Source of the DNA: Geobacter sp. OR-1
GTDB taxonomy: Bacteria; Desulfobacterota; Desulfuromonadia; Geobacterales; DSM-12255
Reading direction: 5' to 3'
Length of the DNA: 64,000 nucleotides
NCBI RefSeq assembly: GCF_000813145.1
Contig: NZ_BAZF01000009.1
Coordinates: 98,582-162,581 of the forward strand
A program made the translations under genes and the position numbers. The notes beneath the pieces are model-generated. The model saw nothing but the letters and a program-made list of their open reading frames with translations. It was not told the DNA's origin and searched no databases. Of this stretch, positions 16,378-23,804 are shown one piece after another (the first letter of the stretch is position 1; each line of letters opens with the position of its first letter).

Positions 16378-17571
16378 TCAGTTCTCCTTGGCTCTAACCG
16401 GTGCGGGATCGGCAGGTAGCGATACCGGCAGCAGTGATCTTCGTTCAGCCAGTAGATTAATGCAGTGTCGCATCAGCTCTGTATCCAGTTGATGTGCTTC
16501 GATCTTCTTTCCGATCCCCTCAAGCAGAGGGATAGTGAGCTCTCCCCCTAAGTGCTCCTGAAATTCCCGCAGCGCCTTTTCCACATCCAGCCATGAGAGG
16601 GCCGGGTGATAAAGGCTGAACCCGAGATCTTCCAGAAGCGACAGGATGCGGCGCAGGTCAAGATCGCCCAGCAGGCCGGAATGACTCGAATAAAGAGAAT
16701 CGAGGGCAATGCCGATGGCAACGGCCTCACCATGACGGATCTCGCCGCCGGTCAATTCTTCGAGTTTATGGGCGTTCCAGTGGCCGAAGTCAAGCGGCCT
16801 GGATGAGCCGAACTCAAACGGGTCTCCGCTGGTTGCGATATGCTCCAGATGGAGCTCGGCGCATCTGAAAATCATTCGTTCCATGGCTGCAGGTTCGAAA
16901 AGTGCCAGCTGTTTCCGGTCCGAGTAGAGAGAATCGAAAAAGCTGCGATCTCTGATTAGAGCCACCTTCACCGCCTCGGCAATCCCTGAGCGCAGTTCTC
17001 TGGAGGGAAGGGTATGGAGAAAGTCGAGATCGTTAATTACGGCAAAAGGGGGCGCAAAGGTGCCGAGGAAATTTTTTCTGCCAAAGGAATTGACCCCGTT
17101 TTTCACACCGACGCCGGCATCGTTCTGGGCGAGTACTGTGGTCGGCATCCTGATCAGGCGTACGCCGCGGTGAGCCGTTGCCGCTGCATACCCGGCGGCG
17201 TCGAGTACCGCTCCACCGCCGATGGCAATAATAAAGGAGTGCCTGCAGAGGCGATGCCGTTCAACCAGCGAGTGAATCTTGTCGACCTCCTGAGGCTCCT
17301 GCTTGCAGATCTCTCCGCCACGGACGATAAAGGGAGGGGCGGCAAACTCGATCAGGGCGTCATGCTGCTTGCCATAGTTGCTGATCTTTTCGAGAAGCCC
17401 TGTTGTAAGTCTGGCAACTTCGCTGTCGATCACAACCAGGGCGCGATTAGGCGATTTGCCGGTCTGGCCGAGCAGCCCGGCAAGGGTGACGTTGCCCGGG
17501 TCGAAAAGCCCCCTGGTAAAAAGCACCTGGTAAGAGTAGCTGACCGCAAATTTTTGAGTTATTGTCCGCAT
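16378..17571 (-). CDS. eboD: EboD: 3-dehydroquinate synthase-like sugar phosphate cyclase
   Basis: 397 residues from the ATG at 17571, preceded by GAGG at good spacing; an upstream TTG at 17589 would add six residues but lacks a site. Family motifs are visible: the glycine-rich NAD loop AIGGGAVLDAAGYAAA near 107, RMPTTVLAQNDAGVGVKNGV near 131, and HGEAVAIGIALDSLY near 278 with zinc ligands. EboD resembles 3-dehydroquinate synthase, but the ebo members form a separate branch of sugar phosphate cyclases with unknown product. The housekeeping aroB is expected elsewhere. It heads the eboD-A-B run and lies 72 bp after the toroid gene. Confidence 0.85.
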   Translation of the reverse strand: MRTITQKFAVSYSYQVLFTRGLFDPGNVTLAGLLGQTGKSPNRALVVIDSEVARLTTGLLEKISNYGKQHDALIEFAAPPFIVRGGEICKQEPQEVDKIHSLVERHRLCRHSFIIAIGGGAVLDAAGYAAATAHRGVRLIRMPTTVLAQNDAGVGVKNGVNSFGRKNFLGTFAPPFAVINDLDFLHTLPSRELRSGIAEAVKVALIRDRSFFDSLYSDRKQLALFEPAAMERMIFRCAELHLEHIATSGDPFEFGSSRPLDFGHWNAHKLEELTGGEIRHGEAVAIGIALDSLYSSHSGLLGDLDLRRILSLLEDLGFSLYHPALSWLDVEKALREFQEHLGGELTIPLLEGIGKKIEAHQLDTELMRHCINLLAERRSLLPVSLPADPAPVRAKEN

Positions 17572-17643
17572 GGCATTCCTCGGGCTCAACGGCTGGGGAA
17601 CCGAACTGCTGGCTACCGGTTTCCACAGAACGCTTCTGTCAGC

Positions 17644-18813
17644 TTATAAACCCCGATGCAGGATCTCCAGAGTAATCGTTGCATAGCTGGTCACGAGGTT
17701 CGGGTCTCGCTCCCACCAGCGGCCGTTCTGGTTGACCCAGGAACCATCTTCCCGCTGCAGATCCAGCAGTTTTCTGGCCAGATCCTGCCGCCAGTTGATC
17801 TTTTTTCCGTCCTTCGTGGTCAAGGTATCTACTCCGGCGGCGGAAAGTGCCTTGGCCATGGTGTGGAAGTAGTAGTACAGGCCGTCCTGGCCCATTCCTG
17901 GGTTTTCTGCAAGCGTATAGTTTTTGGAGAGCCAGTCGATAACCGCTTTTACCCTCGGATCGTTTTTGTCCACCTGGGCATAGATGAAGCTCAGCAGCCC
18001 GGCGTAACTCATGCTTCCGTATGAGCGGAGCGCCGTCTTGTCCCCTTCGATTTTCTGCTCTCCTGCCTTGCTGTCGGCCGGGAAATAGACAAAGCCACCC
18101 TTGTTGGCCGGATCGTCACTGGCCCATTTCTGATCATTGGAACCGGGGAGGTTCTGGGTCCTGCTGATGAACTGTATCGCTGCCTTCCAGTTCAGGTCTT
18201 TTGCGTCCGGATCGTTGGCCACGTCGCTCTTCAGAAAGCGGGTATAGTAGAGCGCTTCAAGGGCAAAGGTGGTGTTGGCCAGGTCCGAGTGCTTGTAGCT
18301 GCCGCCGTAACCGATGCCGCCGTCCAGCGGATCGTCGCCCATCCCTTTTTCACCGAAATCGTCCTGCAGGCCGACCAGGAACTTGCGACCCTTTTTGAGC
18401 AGCGGTTCGTACGCCGAGTTGTTGGCCACCAAGAGTGCCATCATGGAGATGGAGGTGTTGTAATTCGCCAGATCCTTGCCATAGATGCCGCCGTCAGGCT
18501 TGGCGCTCTTGACCAGATAGTCATAGCCGCTCTTGATATTCTGCTCGTATTTGCTTTTATAAAATTTCGATGGATCACCCTGGAAGGCGGTCAGTGCCAA
18601 TGCGGTCAGCGCCGGATATTCAGGCTGAGCCCAGTTGCCGGTAGGTTGCTGCTTTGCTGCCAGCCAGGTAAGCCCCTTGCCGATGGCATTTTCCAGTTCG
18701 AGTTTCAAGGAAAGGTCCGGTTTCGTCTTGGCAACGACTTTTTCGGCGGCCATTGAGGATAAGGGGAGCGCAAACATAAGGACAGACGTCATCGCAATAC
18801 AGAGCTTCTTCAT
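17644..18813 (-). CDS. Secreted alpha/alpha-toroid (prenyltransferase/squalene-oxidase repeat) protein
   Basis: 389 residues. After a signal peptide (ends near LSSMAAEK) the whole chain is made of helical-hairpin repeats of the squalene cyclase/prenyltransferase superfamily, with QW-like elements such as GLTWLAAKQQPTGNW near 48 and LLDLQREDGSWVNQNGRWW near 345. The terpene-cyclase DxDD acid motif is not seen, so catalysis on terpenes is unlikely; a binding or scaffold role in the periplasm fits better. Position 18 bp after the YdjY gene and 72 bp before eboD puts it in one transcription unit with them. Two other proteins nearby carry a related toroid domain. Confidence 0.82.
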   Translation of the reverse strand: MKKLCIAMTSVLMFALPLSSMAAEKVVAKTKPDLSLKLELENAIGKGLTWLAAKQQPTGNWAQPEYPALTALALTAFQGDPSKFYKSKYEQNIKSGYDYLVKSAKPDGGIYGKDLANYNTSISMMALLVANNSAYEPLLKKGRKFLVGLQDDFGEKGMGDDPLDGGIGYGGSYKHSDLANTTFALEALYYTRFLKSDVANDPDAKDLNWKAAIQFISRTQNLPGSNDQKWASDDPANKGGFVYFPADSKAGEQKIEGDKTALRSYGSMSYAGLLSFIYAQVDKNDPRVKAVIDWLSKNYTLAENPGMGQDGLYYYFHTMAKALSAAGVDTLTTKDGKKINWRQDLARKLLDLQREDGSWVNQNGRWWERDPNLVTSYATITLEILHRGL

Positions 18814-18831
18814 CGGTAAATCTCTCCTTTC

Positions 18832-19575
18832 CTACTTCGCGGGTTTGATGGTGACTGTTACCGGAGTGCCGACAGGAGGGACAGACCCTTCGTTTACCAA
18901 CCACACCTTGTCGCTTTCCGCTCCTTGTGAAGAATTGTCGATCATGGCGGCCGGATCGTGGTAGATAGCGACGATTGACCCTTCTGACTGGGCTTGAAAC
19001 CGCCCGTCCCGGATTATTGAGCCGGTGAAGACCCATGAACCGTCAGTCACAGCCTGGATTTTGGCATCAACCATCTTTGCCAGCCAGAGGGTCGGATTAA
19101 GCTCGATAAATGTACCATTCTTGTCGGCGACCTTCAACTGTATCTCCACAGGTGTCCCTTCCGGTACTCGTGGATCACCCTGAAAGCTCAGAGGGTTGTT
19201 GGTCCCTTCAAGCCCAATCAGCAGGCAGGCGATCTGCAACTGATAAGGCTCCACTTTTGTCCTCAGCAGACTTTCATGGGTTTTACCGCCAGTCCGCACC
19301 AGGAGATATTCCAGCATCCCTTTGCCCATGTTGACTTCTGCCGGGAACGAGATGGTCTTATTCCCCTTGTCGATTTGGATTGCCCCGAGCCGATAGATAC
19401 CGGGCGATACCTTATCTATCATCGTATCGGTCCCTTTTCCGCTGAATGAGGAGGGAGCGCCTTCAATCGGCGGGGTAACGGCGTTCGGGTCGAATAGCGG
19501 CGGCGGCGGCGGGCCGTCGGCAAATGCAGAGGAGAATAGCAATAACATGAATAGCACATACAGGGACGTTCGCAT
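18832..19575 (-). CDS. Exported YdjY-domain protein
   Basis: 247 residues. The signal peptide ends near SSAFA and is followed by a proline-rich stretch (DGPPPPPLFDP). The core from residue 60 matches the YdjY family (KTISFPAEVN, then YLLVRTGGKTHESLL). The biochemical role of YdjY proteins is not established; they are common next to toroid-repeat proteins in bacteria with large secretomes. It is exported and likely periplasmic. The gene sits 35 bp after the PulC-like gene and 18 bp before the toroid gene in the same direction. Confidence in the family is good; no function is claimed. Confidence 0.75.
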   Translation of the reverse strand: MRTSLYVLFMLLLFSSAFADGPPPPPLFDPNAVTPPIEGAPSSFSGKGTDTMIDKVSPGIYRLGAIQIDKGNKTISFPAEVNMGKGMLEYLLVRTGGKTHESLLRTKVEPYQLQIACLLIGLEGTNNPLSFQGDPRVPEGTPVEIQLKVADKNGTFIELNPTLWLAKMVDAKIQAVTDGSWVFTGSIIRDGRFQAQSEGSIVAIYHDPAAMIDNSSQGAESDKVWLVNEGSVPPVGTPVTVTIKPAK

Positions 19576-19610
19576 TTAACAAGTTCTCCTTTTGTTCTGG
19601 ATTGGGGGCA

Positions 19611-20234
19611 TTAATGGGGTTTTGTGCGTTCCCACGGCGGTATATCGGCATTCTCCGGCAGCTCCGGGGGAGGATCAGTGACTAGGTATATTTCGGTCAT
19701 GCCGGGAACGCCGGAAACGTTGAGTCGCGAAACTCTGCCGGTTTTAAGTTGTTCAAGCAGCACTTTTCCGGCCTCTTGCTGGGAGGTGACTATAGTGCCG
19801 TTAATCGCGGAAATATGCGCCGAAAGGGGGAGCCCTATGATCTCGTTGACCGACTGCTTCTTGTTGCCATCAGGCCGTTCCAGTGCGGTGACCGTATCAT
19901 TGCGCGAGACATTGAGCGATGTTGTCCGCGCGGCATCAGCCGGCAGGTGGTCGCTGGTTTTGGTGAAGGTCCCGCCCAACAGCGGGAGGAACTCGGTCTC
20001 AGTGCCGTATGTAACCTGCAGGCCTCGCGCTGAAATCTCGGAAACAATGCCATCGCCTATTCGGTCACCTTTCGAAACCACGCTGCATGTTCCGGCATCG
20101 GTCTCGATGATTGCCAGCACCCATGCGCCTTCCTGACCGACCACACCGGAAACCCTTGGCTGAGACGACGCCGAAGCGGCAAGGGCTATGGCAATTAAGC
20201 ATAGGGACATGATTGCCGCACGTAAATAACGCAT
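19611..20234 (-). CDS. Exported GspC/PulC-like protein with PDZ-type half
   Basis: 207 residues. A signal peptide or anchor ends near ALAASASS. Residues 28-90 resemble the homology region of type II secretion GspC/PulC (VVGQEGAWVLAIIETDAG, then SKGDRIGDGIVSEI). Residues 125-190 look like a PDZ-type fold that senses a partner (GLPLSAHISAINGTIV). No other type II secretion gene is in the window, so it may be a stand-alone adaptor for the exported proteins encoded beside it. The start at 20234 follows AGGTGG. The terminator of the upstream PKD-toroid gene lies only about 20 bp before it. The family call is moderate. Confidence 0.6.
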   Translation of the reverse strand: MRYLRAAIMSLCLIAIALAASASSQPRVSGVVGQEGAWVLAIIETDAGTCSVVSKGDRIGDGIVSEISARGLQVTYGTETEFLPLLGGTFTKTSDHLPADAARTTSLNVSRNDTVTALERPDGNKKQSVNEIIGLPLSAHISAINGTIVTSQQEAGKVLLEQLKTGRVSRLNVSGVPGMTEIYLVTDPPPELPENADIPPWERTKPH

Positions 20235-20252
20235 ATGCCACCTTTCGGAGAG

Positions 20253-20282
20253 AAAAAAGGGGGTCTGAGTTAACAGGCCCCC
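20253..20282 (-). terminator. Terminator after the 802-aa PKD-toroid gene
   Basis: GGGGGTCTG at 20259-20267 pairs with CAGGCCCCC at 20274-20282, with one T-G wobble in the stem. On the minus strand it is followed by six T. It lies about 27 bp past the stop at 20309 and just before the PulC-like gene. Confidence 0.87.
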
Positions 20283-20308
20283 TCAATAATCAGAGTGAGA
20301 CTAAGATA

Positions 20309-22717
20309 TTACAGAGTCGGTTTAGCCGATGCTTCGTTGGACTGGCAGTACTCGTTGCCGCTTGCCCCGGCTTCCCGTGCCACATAGTAGTAGGTGGTGC
20401 CGTTGGTAACGGCGCCGTCGAAGTAGGCGATCGTACTGCCGGGTGCGGTCCCGATCTTGATGTACGGTCCGCCCTGGACAGTGCTGCGATAGATGTTGTA
20501 GCTGGCTGCAGTCGCCTTCTTCACCCATGTCAAGCCAACCTTGCCGCTCTTCGGCCGAGCTGTAAGGACAGTGCAGGCATTGCAGGCCGGGTCTGTTGCT
20601 GCCTTCAGTATTACCTCGGCAGACGCGGTGCTGCTCAGATCGCCGAAACCACTGCTCGGGAACGATGCCGCGGTGTTGTCGGTCACCTTCAAAGATATCA
20701 GATATTGGCCCAACGGCTTGCCAGAGAAGAATGCCGTAACGTCTGGCTGGGCAGAGCTGGCGTCATCAAACACGTTGTCACCGTCAAGATCCCACTGATA
20801 TGACTTGATGAAGTCGGCAGGCATGCCCGGCTCGCTCTGGCCGTTATCCGGGTTGCTCGATTTGGTGCCGTCCAGGAACCAGGTCTTGTTGGGGCAGAAG
20901 TTGTATGGACCGCCGGCATTTGCTGTCGGTGCAAGAGGAGGAATCGATATCACGACAGTCAGTGTTGTATCGGCGGTTTTGGCCGGCGAGTTGTTGTCGG
21001 TCACGCGGAGTGTGACCGGATAGTTGCCAATTGCTGGCCATGATTTGCTGACGTTCGGTCCGGTCGCCTCAAAGCCGTTGGTGAGATTGTTGTCGAGATC
21101 CCACTCCCACTTGACGATAGTCTTTGTCGGGTCTTGATGATACGAGTTTGAACCGCTCAGGTTAATGGTCTGGCCAGCCACGCCCGGGTTCGGAGTCGCG
21201 GTTGCCACTGCTACCGGAGCACCAGCCTCGAACATGGTCTGCTTGAGCATCATGATTGCCCAGGCAGTCTCGAATGCATCCTGGCCGATCGGGCTATGGG
21301 ACCACCAGGATCCATTACTGGCTTGTGCATCAACAAGGGTTCTCGCAATACCGTTTGTCGGGTCACCCTTTGCTGTTTCTGCTGCATACCAGTCAATGTC
21401 GGGGACGCCGCCGGTTGTCGAGTGTAGTATGGTTATCGGCGGCTGGTGCAGAAGCAGCGACTTGGTAAAGGAGAACATGGCGTAATAGTTGTATGGCTTC
21501 ATGCCATATGTGCCATAACCACCGGTATTATCGAAGTTGTTGCGCATGAACGTTTCCGCTTTGTCCCATGCAGTTGTACCGCGGCCGATGCCGTTCCACA
21601 CCAACTGCACCATACCTGAGGCAGTGGTTGCGAACGGGCCGAGCCAGATATAGTTATAATCGGTGTAGCCGAAGTACCCATTGGGATGCTGGGAATAGGC
21701 CAGCCAGTTCTTGTTGGCATTTTTGACCCACGCCGGGACCGTAAGCCCCCAGTTGCGTTCAGCCGGTATCATGCCGATGGCGGCCCATTGACAGGCAGAG
21801 TTGTCCGGCCATTCGTTAGTGCTGTACCGCCATCCACCATAGCTGGCGTTGTCATACTGGCCGTAGGCATAGTAATCCACCATGTCCTGGACGATATCCT
21901 TGTACTTCCGGCCGGCCACATTGGCCGGGCCGGTTGTTGCCAGCTTGTCCGGGGTACCGCTGGCGATGATGGCATCCATCATGCCGCCGCCCTGGTAATA
22001 CTGGTTGCCCTGATTAACGCGAATGCCAAAGCCGTTACCGTTGGAGTCAGGGTTGCCTAGCGCCTGTAACGGGGTTCCCTCTGTCGAAAGGTAGGTGAAC
22101 AGTGTGTTCATGCCGCGCTTGACCGTCTCGGTATAGGGGTCGTAAGCCGGACCGTCTTCAAGATGGCCATTGACCTCGAAGGCGTTGAGGTTGGCCCCTT
22201 GCAGCGCAAAATAGCCGTTCCATGAAGCCCAGTTCCCATGAATCACGCCGCCGGAAGTCGATCGGCTCATGGCTTTGTGCAGCGTCCATAACCCTTCGTC
22301 GATTGCGATGTTTACCTCGACCGGGAGCTTCTTCTCCTGAATCCTGACGAAATAGTTCTTGCTGCCGGTTTCCCCAGTGGTGGTATTTTGGACGGTCAGA
22401 GTGGCGGTAAAGATTGTGCCGACGGCGCCGGTATAGGTGTGAAGCGCTTCGATAATGTACTGGTTTGAGACCGTGCTAGTAGCTACTGGTGAGCCGTCCC
22501 CAAAGTCCCAGATGTATTTGATGTTTGCACCCTGGACATCGCTTGTTCCCTTGAGGAAGATGGCTTTGCCGGAGTAGGTGTCATGCGGGATCAACGTGTT
22601 GGTGGCGACCCAGGGGACGGTCTTAACCTCTGGTGCGGCAGCGAAGGCAGTTAGGGGGAGCAGTGACAGGATAGCGGTCAGGAGAAAGGTATTTTTCAAC
22701 CACTGTCTGACTTTCAT
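20309..22717 (-). CDS. Secreted PKD-toroid-PKD-Fn3 protein (802 aa), paralogue of the giant protein
   Basis: 802 residues from the ATG at 22717, which has AGGAGG just upstream; an ORF extension to 22798 lacks a site and would bury the signal peptide. Layout: signal peptide to about 28 (ends TAFAA); PKD 28-128 (YIWDFGDGSP); alpha/alpha toroid about 130-490; two PKD-type domains 492-710; fibronectin-III-like end 715-802. The block matches residues about 2072-2620 and the last 90 residues of the giant protein, down to shared phrases (PHDT.SG, LTARPKSGK.GL.W, SNEA.AKPTL). It is exported with no visible anchor. It follows a PEP-CTERM gene by 98 bp with a hairpin between, and is followed by its own terminator. 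Confidence 0.88.
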   Translation of the reverse strand: MKVRQWLKNTFLLTAILSLLPLTAFAAAPEVKTVPWVATNTLIPHDTYSGKAIFLKGTSDVQGANIKYIWDFGDGSPVATSTVSNQYIIEALHTYTGAVGTIFTATLTVQNTTTGETGSKNYFVRIQEKKLPVEVNIAIDEGLWTLHKAMSRSTSGGVIHGNWASWNGYFALQGANLNAFEVNGHLEDGPAYDPYTETVKRGMNTLFTYLSTEGTPLQALGNPDSNGNGFGIRVNQGNQYYQGGGMMDAIIASGTPDKLATTGPANVAGRKYKDIVQDMVDYYAYGQYDNASYGGWRYSTNEWPDNSACQWAAIGMIPAERNWGLTVPAWVKNANKNWLAYSQHPNGYFGYTDYNYIWLGPFATTASGMVQLVWNGIGRGTTAWDKAETFMRNNFDNTGGYGTYGMKPYNYYAMFSFTKSLLLHQPPITILHSTTGGVPDIDWYAAETAKGDPTNGIARTLVDAQASNGSWWSHSPIGQDAFETAWAIMMLKQTMFEAGAPVAVATATPNPGVAGQTINLSGSNSYHQDPTKTIVKWEWDLDNNLTNGFEATGPNVSKSWPAIGNYPVTLRVTDNNSPAKTADTTLTVVISIPPLAPTANAGGPYNFCPNKTWFLDGTKSSNPDNGQSEPGMPADFIKSYQWDLDGDNVFDDASSAQPDVTAFFSGKPLGQYLISLKVTDNTAASFPSSGFGDLSSTASAEVILKAATDPACNACTVLTARPKSGKVGLTWVKKATAASYNIYRSTVQGGPYIKIGTAPGSTIAYFDGAVTNGTTYYYVAREAGASGNEYCQSNEASAKPTL

Positions 22718-22765
22718 AAAAACCTCCTTATATTTAGTCGTTATTAACTTTGCGACATTGACAAT

Positions 22766-22794
22766 CGAGAGACCGGCACTTGTCCGGTCTCTCG
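22766..22794 (-). terminator. Hairpin between PEP-CTERM gene 3 and the PKD-toroid gene
   Basis: A perfect 11-bp stem, CGAGAGACCGG at 22766-22776 with its complement at 22784-22794. No T-run follows on the minus strand (ATTGTCAATG), so it may be a leaky terminator, an mRNA stabiliser or a processing site that sets the ratio of the two products. Confidence 0.6.
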
Positions 22795-22815
22795 CCATTT
22801 CATTAAATGTTCAGC

Positions 22816-23517
22816 TTACTTCTGGTTGCGGCGACGGGAGTATATCCCCAGACCTGCAAGCCCTGCACCGAGCAGCAGCATGGTAGACGGCTCGGGGACC
22901 GGGTTGTTGTCGATATTGGTAATTCTGATCTCGCTTGTAAAATAAACGGATGCCGGGTCGGAAAGGATCTCACCATCAAACGTTCCGTCATCGTACTGCT
23001 CAAGGAAAAAACCTGAACCCGGAGCTGTGGTTGTCGAGTTGAAAGTAATTGTTGCTTTCTGATTGTCGGCCAGCGTGAAGTCCCAGAGCATGGCAACAGC
23101 CATATCCTCAGGACCCGTCAGAATGCTGTTGTCGAGATTCATCAAGGTGTCAAGAGGAAGCGGGTCGCCAACAGGGGCAAGGAACTGCCAGGAAAAGCGC
23201 GAATCCGAGTTCGTGCCATGGGCGATGCCGTATTCATTCCACCACAAGTTAACATACTGGTCGATTTCTATATCGATGTAGGCGCCGGCCTTGTGGGAAC
23301 CGCCACCGGTAAAGGTCAGGCTGAAAGAGCCGAGACCTGCGGCATCAGTGGCGTTATTCGATTCAAACGTGCCCCAATTGGGGCTTGCTGGCCCGCCATT
23401 CCAATACATGAATGCACCGTTTGTGTCCGCGAGATGGTAGGTCGCTGCCAGTGCGGAACTGGACATTGCGACTGCCACCAACGCCACCCCTGCCAATAGT
23501 GATACTAATTTTTTCAT
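22816..23517 (-). CDS. PEP-CTERM sorting-domain protein 3
   Basis: 233 residues. A signal peptide (cleavage near SSALA) precedes a beta-rich, Asn/Asp-containing body. The end NPVPEPSTMLLLGAGLAG, a short helix and SRRRNQK form a PEP-CTERM tail whose middle and basic end differ from the two at the left edge. The GAGG ribosome site lies before the ATG at 23517. The gene is driven by the sigma-54 promoter at 23642-23656 and is probably co-transcribed in part with the downstream PKD-toroid gene. Expected location is the cell surface or matrix; the role is unknown. Confidence 0.9.
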   Translation of the reverse strand: MKKLVSLLAGVALVAVAMSSSALAATYHLADTNGAFMYWNGGPASPNWGTFESNNATDAAGLGSFSLTFTGGGSHKAGAYIDIEIDQYVNLWWNEYGIAHGTNSDSRFSWQFLAPVGDPLPLDTLMNLDNSILTGPEDMAVAMLWDFTLADNQKATITFNSTTTAPGSGFFLEQYDDGTFDGEILSDPASVYFTSEIRITNIDNNPVPEPSTMLLLGAGLAGLGIYSRRRNQK

Positions 23518-23641
23518 CTGGTTTACCTCGCTTTCTGTTTAGAAGTCTGATGGATTCATCAGATACGATGTTTAAGACGTTCATCATTTATTTAAATTAT
23601 GTCAGCTTTTCCAGCCACCCGATTTGGGTGTAAATATTTTT

Positions 23642-23656
23642 GCAATAATGACGCCA
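23642..23656 (-). promoter_or_regulatory. sigma-54 promoter of PEP-CTERM gene 3
   Basis: Minus-strand TGGCGTCATTATTGC, with GG and GC ten bases apart. The activating motif lies 47 bp upstream. A leader of about 115 nt would precede the ATG at 23517. Confidence 0.78.
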
Positions 23657-23703
23657 TATTGAACTTATTGTAATCATTAAGGAATAAATGTGAATCTTTG
23701 GGA

Positions 23704-23721
23704 GTGTAAAAATAATCGACA
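23704..23721. promoter_or_regulatory. Upstream activating motif, copy 4
   Basis: GTGTAAAAATAATCGACA differs from copy 3 at a single base. It sits in the 287-bp gap between batD and PEP-CTERM gene 3, which holds no gene. Confidence 0.72.
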
Positions 23722-23804
23722 ACGGTTTAGACGTCATATTGTGTGTATTGGTGCTTAACTGTCTGAATAACGATTATGTGGTGGGTGAGGGTAGGCCGGA
23801 AGTA

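Noticed and set aside
17644..22717. Thioester-type (alpha-2-macroglobulin) toroids
   Set aside because: No GCGEQ motif is seen in any of the toroids, and no terpene-cyclase DxDD either.
22718..22815. Separate sigma-54 promoter for the 802-aa PKD-toroid gene
   Set aside because: No GG-N10-GC match in this gap on the minus strand; it probably depends on the promoter of PEP-CTERM gene 3.
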